NCBI GenBank assembly: GCA_012033255.1
Contig: JAAUSF010000010.1
Span: forward strand, 1-64,000
Direction: 5' to 3'
DNA: 64,000 nt
From: Cyanobacteria bacterium RU_5_0
GTDB taxonomy: Bacteria; Cyanobacteriota; Cyanobacteriia; Elainellales; Elainellaceae
Shown in pieces: positions 57,263 to 64,000 of the stretch. Below the pieces are notes generated by a model. The model worked only from the letters and a program-made list of their open reading frames with translations, was not told where the DNA came from and searched no databases. Position numbers and translations under genes: made by a program. Every line of letters starts with the position of its first letter. Within the stretch, counting starts at the first letter, position 1.

Positions 57263-57651
57263 GAATACTCGTTTGGATGAGAGCCATTGAATCGGTGAGG
57301 GGGCACTTCTCTTTGGACAGGGGAGTCAACACCTAAAGGATGTTTGAAAAATGCTATTCCTTGCTAAACTTGCCCCACTTCAGGAGGGATCAAACTCAAA
57401 GTCCCCCAGAATTGGGGGATCTCGGGGGCGAATGCAAAACGGTTTATGTTTCTCAAACATCTGCTTAGGGTGGAAGTTTCCATTACGAAGTTTTATCAGG
57501 AGATTGTAAAGAGGAGAAATCGGGTTTTGCTAAAGCTTACCTGATCCTGTAAACTTTTTTGGACTCAACTCGCTTTTAGGCTTGTGTGGTAGTTATGAGG
57601 AGTTAAAGAGGTGCAGGGATGGCGATTTACCTCCGGAGAGGCTGAGTCTAA
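57263..57651. other. divergent intergenic region with dispersed repeat
   Basis: CAAAGTCCCCCAGAATTGGG GGATCTCGGGGGC near 57401 matches a unit inside the 38664-38825 element. Paired GTTTGAAAA and TCTCAAACAT blocks flank it. The promoters of the two divergent membrane-protein genes should be here. Confidence 0.55.
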
Positions 57652-59241
57652 ATGCAGCCCGCTAAATCATCTCCATTTCCAGCTTGGTTTCGCTATGGCA
57701 TCATTGTTGTGCTAGTGTTGGGCATCTTTTTCCGGTTCTACAACCTCGACAAAAAAGTTTATTGGATCGACGAGGTGAATTCATCCCTACGATCGCTCGG
57801 TTACAGCAAAACCGAGGTGGTTGATGAAATGTTCACCGGAAAAGTGGTCACGGCTGGCGATTTACAGCAGTATCAACGCCTCAGCCCTGATAAAACCTGG
57901 AGAGATACCTTCAATTCTCTGACAGGCACCGCAGAACACGCGCCTCTATACTTTCTGCTATCCCGGTTATGGGTGGGATGGGTGGGACATTCGATCGCCA
58001 CGATGCGTTGTCTGGCTGCGATCTTTAGTGTACTGGCGTTTCCTTGTCTCTACTGGCTCTGTCGCGAATTGTTTGAGGCTCCGGGGGTGGCATGGATCGC
58101 GATCGCCCTAGTCTCTGTTTCCCCATTGCATATGCCCTATGCTCAAGAAGCCCGTCCCTATAGCCTGTGGACAGTGATGACATTGCTCTCTAGCGCAGTG
58201 CTGCTGTGGGCAATGCGAACAAAGACTCGTGTGAGTTGGGTGACTTATGGGATGACGATCGCCCTCGGACTATACACTCAACTGCTGTTTGGAGCCGTGG
58301 CATTGGTGCATGGGATCTATGTTTTGATCAGGGAACAATGGCGATTCAGCAAGACGACGCTCTCTTACGGATTAGCCGCTGGAATTGGATTTCTTAGTTT
58401 TGTGCCGTGGATTATCAATTTCATTCACAACCTTGAGAAAGTCAAAGAGTCTACTTCATCTCTGACAGGTGGCTATTCGCTGAATTACATGATCGATCGC
58501 TGGTTTTTGAGCATCAATCAGGTATTGCTCGATCGAGAATTAGGTGGCTTGAATATCATTCTGGTCTTGCTGACTATTTATGCTTTCTACTATCTCTGCC
58601 GTCATGCGCCCAAGCGATCGGGGCTATTCATTTTGACACTAGTCGCTGTCTCGTTTTTAGTATTGGCGCTACCCGATTTGATTTGGGGAGGAAGGCGATC
58701 GTTGCGAATTCGCTATCTGTTTCCGTTCTTTTTAGGCATTCAAATTGCATTGGCTTACCTATTCGCGACTCAAGCAATTTGGGCGAAAACCTGGAAGCAG
58801 AAGATTTGGCGACTGGTGATGATTGTCTTGATCGTGAGTGGGATGATATCAGCCAGTGTTAGTTCACAAGCCACCGTTTGGTGGAATAAAAGTGTTCCGC
58901 GCAGCAGCTACTATCCGTTGTTGGGTGAATGGATTAATCGAACGGCACAGGTTGAGACTCCGATCGTCATCAGCGATGGCTCTCCCACGGATACCTTAGC
59001 CTTTAGTTATTGGCTGAATCCAGAGGTGAAGATGATGCTAGCACTGGAACCTCGGAAGCTAAAGCTAAGGCAGATGGAGCAATTTAAACCGATCTTCTTG
59101 CTCAACCCTGAAGAACCTACGAAGAACTTTTTGAATCGACGCGGATATGATCTAACGCTGCTGTATGAAGACACCGTTGACCCGGAAGATATTGAACAAC
59201 GGCTTTGGCTAGTGAAGCAGCGTGATCCGTCTGCACAATGA
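57652..59241 (+). CDS. glycosyltransferase family 39 (PMT/ArnT-like) membrane protein
   Basis: 529 residues with about eleven helices. FFRFYNLDKKVYWIDEVNSSLR carries the acidic D-E in the first loop that binds metal and lipid-linked sugar in GT39/ArnT proteins. SLTGTAEHAPLYFLLSRLW, ISVSPLHMPYAQEARPYSLWTV and a soluble C-terminus (PIVISDGSPTDTLAFSYWL) follow. It should move a sugar from a polyprenyl phosphate to an extracytoplasmic acceptor. Transcribed divergently from the three-gene membrane operon. Confidence 0.82.
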   Translation: MQPAKSSPFPAWFRYGIIVVLVLGIFFRFYNLDKKVYWIDEVNSSLRSLGYSKTEVVDEMFTGKVVTAGDLQQYQRLSPDKTWRDTFNSLTGTAEHAPLYFLLSRLWVGWVGHSIATMRCLAAIFSVLAFPCLYWLCRELFEAPGVAWIAIALVSVSPLHMPYAQEARPYSLWTVMTLLSSAVLLWAMRTKTRVSWVTYGMTIALGLYTQLLFGAVALVHGIYVLIREQWRFSKTTLSYGLAAGIGFLSFVPWIINFIHNLEKVKESTSSLTGGYSLNYMIDRWFLSINQVLLDRELGGLNIILVLLTIYAFYYLCRHAPKRSGLFILTLVAVSFLVLALPDLIWGGRRSLRIRYLFPFFLGIQIALAYLFATQAIWAKTWKQKIWRLVMIVLIVSGMISASVSSQATVWWNKSVPRSSYYPLLGEWINRTAQVETPIVISDGSPTDTLAFSYWLNPEVKMMLALEPRKLKLRQMEQFKPIFLLNPEEPTKNFLNRRGYDLTLLYEDTVDPEDIEQRLWLVKQRDPSAQ

Positions 59242-59383
59242 TTTGATTCTCTGATGGCGATCGGGATCTGTATCTAGAGATAGAAGATTTGTTAGTAGGC
59301 ACCTTCATAAAATCTCCCCTAGCTTTACGATGCGCTTTCGCATTTTGTTGAGCGAGAGAATTACATAATTAGGAGCATTTGAT

Positions 59384-59725
59384 ATGCGATACATGATTTC
59401 TAATTTCATGCAACAACTTCACAACGGAATTTTGCTGATTGTATGCGTCTGTCTATTCGGTATTTTGTTCAGTACTTTGAGTCAACCGAGCTACGCGGTT
59501 TCAACGCCCAAGCAAGCCCTCACAGAAATTCGCAGTGACCAATCAACACAGAGTCCCGAAGAAGCTTATGAAGAAGCGGCAGAAGTGATTGATGATCCTA
59601 AGATGGGCGTGGAAAAAGAATATGAGCAAAACATTGATAAATATTTTCAGGAACACCCTGAAGAAGGTGGATTGATTGAAAGCGCGAAAGAGCTTATCAA
59701 TCAGGTGACAGGGGGCGATCAGTAA
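59384..59725 (+). CDS. small secreted or lipoprotein-like cyanobacterial protein
   Basis: 113 residues, start ATG 59384 with AGGAG 9 nt upstream. A hydrophobic signal (ILLIVCVCLFGILFSTLS) ends near SYA-V. The mature part is short, acidic and helical (PEEAYEEAAEVIDDPKMGVEKEYEQNIDKYF). Similar small signal-peptide proteins are widespread in cyanobacteria with no known function. Not clearly linked to its neighbours. Confidence 0.75.
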   Translation: MRYMISNFMQQLHNGILLIVCVCLFGILFSTLSQPSYAVSTPKQALTEIRSDQSTQSPEEAYEEAAEVIDDPKMGVEKEYEQNIDKYFQEHPEEGGLIESAKELINQVTGGDQ

Positions 59726-59766
59726 GTTGGGGCGATCGGCGAAGGGACAGGGCATCCCGTGTCCGT

Positions 59767-60028
59767 TGTAAATTTTTTGTTGATTTTGTAATCGATCGGG
59801 GCAGGCCCACGTGTCTGCCCTTTCAGCCAGGGGCAACCACGCAGGATTGCCCCTACGTGATGGCAACCATACCGGGTGTCACGGCAACCATACCGGGCGT
59901 GATGGCAACCATACCGGGATTACCCCGACGTCACGGCAACCATCAACAGAGAATTTACAGGTGGAAATTAGTCGTTCGACGTCATGGCAACCATCAACAG
60001 AGAATTTACAGGTAGGAAATTAGTCGTT
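59767..60028. mobile_element. MITE copy with a tandemly duplicated right end
   Basis: Left end TGTAAATTTTTTGTTGATTTT at 59767, internal GGGGCAGGCCCACGTGTCTG CCC and several GGCAACCATACCGGG units, right end CATCAACAGAGAATTTACAG GTGG to 59964. A 51-bp block (59926-59976), made of the right end plus TTAGTCGTT of the neighbouring gene's 3' end, is repeated at 59977-60028. No target duplication is visible at the left. Confidence 0.78.
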
Positions 60029-60973
60029 GGGGTTTCTTAAACCTTTGGTTAAGGTGAGATACTGTCCTAAGAAGGGTAAACCGCCGATCGCAGGCAATAG
60101 ATATCGTGACGTACACAATACGCCGAGCGCGGCTGCCGTTGCGGCGTCAAAATAGGGTTGATAGAACAGAATCAGGGCGGCATCGCGAGTTCCAATTCCG
60201 GCAAAGGTTAAGGGCAATAGACCTGCCAAAATTGCCAATGGGGATAGAGCAAGATTTGCTAGAAATGGCGCAAATGCCTTGAGTGCCAGAATGAAAAACC
60301 AGATTTGTAGGAGATGTAAAAACCAGGTGAAAATTGAAGTGAAAGCTATTTTGAATAAATGACGTTTGTTGCTCCAAAAGTAATCATGCATTTCTTGCCA
60401 TGCGTAGCTCATTTTACCCAATTTTGCTCTCAATTTTTTAGGAGCAATTTTTTGCCCTAGCGCAAAGAAAGATTTGGCAAACTGCGGTGAACTGAGAATT
60501 AATAGTCCTAATCCCAATCCAGCCATTACACTGATGGTCATTACCCCAAACAACCAATCTTTTGCAGGGTAAATTAATAGCCCAAAGGCACACCAGAGCA
60601 GCAGTGAAAGCATATCACAAGTTTTTTCAAACACGACGATCGACAACGCCAATGACCCACTCAAATTTCCTCGATCTTGCATAAAATAAGCTTTGGCGAT
60701 ATCTCCCATTTTGGAGGGCAAGACCATGTTAAGCGTACTTGCGGCCAAGATCAGACGATTGGCTTCAATAAATCCTAATTGTGCATGGGGCGGCATGAGT
60801 TGTTGTAATCGCCAAGCCGTGATCAGAGTGATGGGAATGACCATGCTGAGACTGATCGGCATCCAGAGTCGATCGCACTCCCAAAACACCTGAATCAAGC
60901 CTGCAAAATTGATCCTCCAGTAGATCAGCAACAAGATAACTAAGCTCACACCAATTGAAATCAATCGTTTCAT
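60020..60973 (-). CDS. LPG-synthase-TM/UPF0104-family membrane protein
   Basis: 317 residues with seven or eight helices. WRLQQLMPP, LNMVLPSKMGDIAKAYFMQ, ALSIVVFEKTCDM and PLTFAGIGTRDAALILFY are diagnostic of the AglD/LPG-synthase-TM family (flippase- or transferase-like membrane proteins acting with polyisoprenoid glycans). No synthetase domain is attached. It starts with ATGA overlapping the stop of the upstream 62562-60970 gene, so the two are translationally coupled. The stop codon lies in the duplicated MITE flank. Confidence 0.87.
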   Translation of the reverse strand: MKRLISIGVSLVILLLIYWRINFAGLIQVFWECDRLWMPISLSMVIPITLITAWRLQQLMPPHAQLGFIEANRLILAASTLNMVLPSKMGDIAKAYFMQDRGNLSGSLALSIVVFEKTCDMLSLLLWCAFGLLIYPAKDWLFGVMTISVMAGLGLGLLILSSPQFAKSFFALGQKIAPKKLRAKLGKMSYAWQEMHDYFWSNKRHLFKIAFTSIFTWFLHLLQIWFFILALKAFAPFLANLALSPLAILAGLLPLTFAGIGTRDAALILFYQPYFDAATAAALGVLCTSRYLLPAIGGLPFLGQYLTLTKGLRNPND

Positions 60974-62562
60974 AACTCACGCTCCACGGTCAGGGTTTCT
61001 CCCGGAGCTAATTTTCGCACCTCTTCTGTTAAATCTAACCAGGGCTGTAATTGTCCGAGTTGAAAGGTTCGGCTCATCACGACATAAATTGATGTTTGAT
61101 CGCAACCTATTCCAGCCGAAATCACAGCATCCCAATCTTGGGCTTTTAGTTCATCAATGACTGTCCAGTAACCATTTTTCCAGCGCAACTGGCGAGAAAA
61201 TTGAAAAGGGGCATTTTTCTTCCCGACAATCAACACTTTTTGTAGCAGCGATCGAATTAAATTGGGGAAAAATCGTCCAATGGTCAACATCACCACGCGC
61301 AGAATCATTAAATTCAATGGTGTCATTTGTTTTTGCTTTGCCCATCCCAAGTTGCCCCGAATTAAAATGTCATTCTCCGCAACATCGACAGTGTAGTTAC
61401 TTACTAAATGTCCGATCGCATTTTTCACGTTTCTTCCATGTTGCACTTGTAGCGAAAATTGCGTATCAGAGACAACTAATTCATCCTCTCGAAATAGTTT
61501 AAATGCACCGCCTTTATTGAGTGCTAGATAAAGTTCAGTATCGTCCCGTCGATCGATTAATAATTTCGCCTGCTTCAACCAAATACGCTCGTCTTGTCGC
61601 CTGGAAATACTGGGTCGATCGTCTACAAAATCGTGCCATGCTAATAAGTAGTTCCAGGTGTGATGTCCAATAATATGATCGTCGGCATAACAAGGCGCTT
61701 TATGGTTAGCAAGTCCCTGTAAAAAGCGATCGTTAATCGCAAGTGCGTCTGGCATCCAGCGCCCCACTAATTCAAAGCCATGCGGAAAGAAATTGTAGGT
61801 ATTGCGACTGGTATATTCACCGCCATACGAGCCATCCGGATGCACAAAATAATCAGCTAATTTCACGGCTCGTATCAACGATTCCTGCAATCGCGGATCA
61901 GAATTGAGCTTATAAATGCGGGCTAAACACGAAATCGTCAGCGTATGATAACCCGGATCGCAGCCTTCGTATTCTTGAAACCAACCTTCTTCATTTTGCC
62001 AGGACAAAACTTGCTCTAACCGCTGCACTTTTGCCTTATTCCAGCGATCGGTTTTCAACAACCGCGACAATAACTCCAAGCACAACACAATTAAGGCTTG
62101 ATGATTGGTCAACTGTCCGCTTTCCTGATGATGCGCTAACCAATCAGCACGATGGCTGAAGAAGTCGAGGAGCGATCGATCGTGCAATCCCAACCGCAAA
62201 TAGCTTTCAATCCCCGCTAGCAGTGAAAAGGCGGCGGCTCCAGCCGCCCGTTCATAGGGGAAATAATCATCGCAGGAACCGTCTGCATGGGCGCTTTTAG
62301 CCGCGTACCGAATCCCAGCTTCTACCCATTGCTTAATCACAGGCTTGCGATAAAACGGATTTCTGGAAATATTTGTGCTGAATGCCAACGCCAACGGCAG
62401 CACGAATTCTTGCGCCATCCCACTTGGGAAATCAATAATTTTATAGTGCCAGAAGTTGCGATCGAAACACCCATAGGTTGGGCTGTGGGGGTTGCGATCG
62501 AGCAGCGTCAAGATTTTGGGGATTTGGGCAAGGGCTTCACGGGCGAACAGGTCTTTCTGCAT
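60970..62562 (-). CDS. alpha/alpha-toroid protein, heparinase-like, glycan-related
   Basis: 530 residues from the ATG at 62562. The N-terminal two thirds are helical repeats with YGCFDRNFWHYK, HADGSCDDYFPYERAAGA, GWFQEYEGCDPGYHTLTISCLARI and DGSYGGEYTSRNTYNFFPHG, the look of an alpha/alpha-toroid carbohydrate-active domain. The C-terminal third is beta-rich. No signal peptide is evident. It is coupled to the LPG-synthase-TM-like gene by a 4-bp overlap. Probably modifies or builds an exopolysaccharide; the substrate is unknown. It resembles heparinase II/III-like proteins only in overall layout. Confidence 0.72.
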   Translation of the reverse strand: MQKDLFAREALAQIPKILTLLDRNPHSPTYGCFDRNFWHYKIIDFPSGMAQEFVLPLALAFSTNISRNPFYRKPVIKQWVEAGIRYAAKSAHADGSCDDYFPYERAAGAAAFSLLAGIESYLRLGLHDRSLLDFFSHRADWLAHHQESGQLTNHQALIVLCLELLSRLLKTDRWNKAKVQRLEQVLSWQNEEGWFQEYEGCDPGYHTLTISCLARIYKLNSDPRLQESLIRAVKLADYFVHPDGSYGGEYTSRNTYNFFPHGFELVGRWMPDALAINDRFLQGLANHKAPCYADDHIIGHHTWNYLLAWHDFVDDRPSISRRQDERIWLKQAKLLIDRRDDTELYLALNKGGAFKLFREDELVVSDTQFSLQVQHGRNVKNAIGHLVSNYTVDVAENDILIRGNLGWAKQKQMTPLNLMILRVVMLTIGRFFPNLIRSLLQKVLIVGKKNAPFQFSRQLRWKNGYWTVIDELKAQDWDAVISAGIGCDQTSIYVVMSRTFQLGQLQPWLDLTEEVRKLAPGETLTVEREL

Positions 62563-62711
62563 GAACAGGAACCAGCGAAGAGACAACCATCACATTTCCA
62601 GACAGTTGCTATGGTACAGTACAACCCGTGGCGGCGATCGTCCCTGGCGATCGAAGAGGATATCTGTACTTGCCAACCGCCGTGCTTCCCGCCCAAAAAT
62701 CACCCGATTAT

Positions 62712-63305
62712 TTACAGGTGGAAAACTTGTTGAGCCGTAAACGGGAGGGTTTTAAAACTGGGAGATTGAATTAGGGCAGTGCCTTGAGATCTACTGAATT
62801 CAACATACTGACCATCCTTGAGTTCCAAAACCTCGATCGTTTCTGGTTCTGGGTTTAATAACCAGTACTCTGGGATACCACGCTCCTGGTATTGCATTCG
62901 CTTGGCGGTGTAGTCGCGTCTGTGATTGTCACTTCCTGGACTCACGACTTCGACCACCAACTGTGGATTGGGCATATCTAGCCGAATAAACAGCCGCTTC
63001 TGAGTCAGACTTAAATGCTCCTCTCGCAGAATCACCAAGTCTGGATAGCGTGTCTTGGGTTTGCCTGATACCTCCACTTCACAGGCATAAAGACAAATCA
63101 AATTGAAGGGGATACCTGCATTGACCAAGAGCAGAAATAGATAATGAGCAATTCTAGTATTGATTCCTGATTCAGACGGCAATTCAAACAACTCTCCATT
63201 TTCAACGTACTCACACCGTCCTTCTGGCAAGCCAAGCTTCACCCAGTCTTCAGCGTCTAGGCTAGCGTATTCCTCAAAGGTTAATCGTGTCTTTGTTTGT
63301 GTCAT
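62712..63305 (-). CDS. Uma2-family (DUF820) PD-(D/E)XK nuclease-like protein
   Basis: 197 residues. Start MTQTKTRLTFEEYASL, then GRCEYVENGELFELP, KTRYPDLVIL (D of the site), PQLVVEVVSPGSDNHRRDY (E-x-V) with a following Y...K, and PEYWLLNPEPETIEVL. Uma2 proteins are extremely abundant in cyanobacteria, without proven function. The stop codon lies in TTCCACCTGTAA, which matches the end of the MITE family, so an element may have shaped the gene end. Confidence 0.9.
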   Translation of the reverse strand: MTQTKTRLTFEEYASLDAEDWVKLGLPEGRCEYVENGELFELPSESGINTRIAHYLFLLLVNAGIPFNLICLYACEVEVSGKPKTRYPDLVILREEHLSLTQKRLFIRLDMPNPQLVVEVVSPGSDNHRRDYTAKRMQYQERGIPEYWLLNPEPETIEVLELKDGQYVEFSRSQGTALIQSPSFKTLPFTAQQVFHL

Positions 63306-63467
63306 AGCGATCGTCCTTCTATCCCTCTACAGGTTTGGCTAGATCACGCATTCCTAGCTTTCCAAGTTTCATTGGATTGAGCTTCCCCTTCGCATAGTGT
63401 TACTGTCATCATACCAAGTCTCATTTAGCGCAACATTTGCAGGACGATCGCGATATTGGCGAATTTC
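63306..63467. other. gap between the Uma2 gene and the partial STAND gene
   Basis: No gene is supported. The frame of the upstream STAND gene stays open for more than 20 codons past its TGA (63468-63470). Confidence 0.4.
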
Positions 63468-64000
63468 TCAGCAAAGATATTTTCGGACATACTCCTTCAG
63501 CAACGGTGGCAAAGGAGAATAAGCCGATGGTTTGTCTGCGATCGATCGGGTTTTCAAAGCGTTCAGAACTTCCAATAAAACTTTTGTTGAAATGGAAGGT
63601 GAAAGTTGCGATCGGAGGTCTGAAAATGAGAGAGAGGCATCCTGGGTGGCCAGAACGCGCATCACTTCTTTTTCTAGATCCGATACTCCCCCAAGTTGTT
63701 GATCTAACAACTCACGAATATCATCAAACATTAAGATGTTGTATCTCAAAAATTCGGTGATATTGCCATCAAATAATTGTTGAATTGTTTTGGCAACAAT
63801 CCCCAGAATCAAAGGATTGCCATCGTAATAGTTCACTAAGCTATCCCAGTCAGCCGCCGTTCCCTGGAATATTCCTCCAACCCTAAACATCTGTTGGATA
63901 TCTGCCACTGACAACCCTCGAATCGATAAGGAGCGGATGCCGAACCTGTTTCCAGACAGTAACCAGAACGGTTTCAGTTCGGATCGACTGGTTAAGATCA
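63468..64000 (-). CDS. STAND (NB-ARC) ATPase, partial, cut by the window edge
   Basis: The frame stays open to the end of the window, so the N-terminal and P-loop parts lie outside. Visible: ILTSRSELKPF (sensor motif), YDGNPLILGIVAKTIQQLFDGN (the GNPL motif), a DIRELLDQQL..L..LEKEVM winged-helix region and a short end (LKEYVRKYLC). This closely follows the same region of the 260-2581 protein. WD40 or TPR repeats do not follow, because a TGA ends the frame; the downstream codons continue protein-like (EIRQYRDRPANV), so the sensor may have been lost by a nonsense mutation. Confidence 0.8.
   Translation of the reverse strand, partial: ILTSRSELKPFWLLSGNRFGIRSLSIRGLSVADIQQMFRVGGIFQGTAADWDSLVNYYDGNPLILGIVAKTIQQLFDGNITEFLRYNILMFDDIRELLDQQLGGVSDLEKEVMRVLATQDASLSFSDLRSQLSPSISTKVLLEVLNALKTRSIADKPSAYSPLPPLLKEYVRKYLC

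Overview
The window reads as chromosome of a filamentous or colonial cyanobacterium. The octamer GCGATCGC (HIP1) and its core GCGATCG/CGATCGC occur throughout. There is a CpcS/CpeS phycobilin lyase, a biliverdin reductase of the BvdR type, two proteins with COP23-like domains, cyanobacterial Ser/Thr kinase and STAND-WD40 architecture, and a heavy load of small dispersed repeats. No rRNA, tRNA or CRISPR array was found.

Layout. 0-7.4 kb is an accessory island: two STAND (NB-ARC) ATPase genes with the same N-terminal HTH-like domain and a shared upstream inverted repeat, a NfeD-like domain protein, a nested four-gene toxin-antitoxin operon (HigB/HigA plus two small antitoxin-like proteins, one only 54 residues), and decayed remnants of a TRADD-N-associated 2TM protein and of a DUF4351 protein. 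7.4-14.9 kb: BlaI/M56 regulator-protease pair, two poorly known proteins, a succinate dehydrogenase/fumarate reductase flavoprotein, a TVP38 membrane protein, and a REP-associated transposase in a field of REP-like repeats beside a broken formylglycine-enzyme-like gene. 15-25.6 kb: mfd, an O-methyltransferase with a frameshifted end, small regulators, an HNH nuclease, a deoxyribosyltransferase-like protein, a CHRD-RTX protein and an arginase-family hydrolase. 25.9-31.9 kb is a four-gene operon (Trypco1-like protein, trypsin-VMAP-like protein, MoxR ATPase, vWA-like/SAV_2336-type protein fused to a formylglycine-enzyme domain) matching the predicted vWA-MoxR-VMAP conflict systems. 32-40.2 kb: metF, a cupin, bvdR, and two PPC-COP23 secreted proteins flanking a Ser/Thr kinase.

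40.5-47.2 kb is a second accessory block: an Rpn/DUF2887 nuclease, a primase-like gene whose 5' end is broken, a large HTH protein, an HIBADH-type dehydrogenase and a small nuclease-like protein. 47.4-51.8 kb: a SafE-ferric-reductase-like fusion, a frameshifted partner, a tail-anchored protein made of novel repeats, and cpcS. 51.9-62.6 kb is a surface-glycan-like region: three polytopic membrane proteins in a row (two are tandem paralogs and one of these is frameshifted), a GT39-like transferase, a small secreted protein, and a translationally coupled pair (LPG-synthase-TM-like protein and a toroid carbohydrate-active-like protein). The window ends with a Uma2 protein and a third STAND gene cut by the right edge.

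The most notable signals are: the VMAP-type operon; the common upstream element of the STAND genes; two independent frameshifts that each look like loss of one C from CCGATCGC, leaving a HIP1 octamer; and a MITE family with a clear 8-bp target duplication. All functional calls come from reading translations and remembered family motifs; no database search was run.
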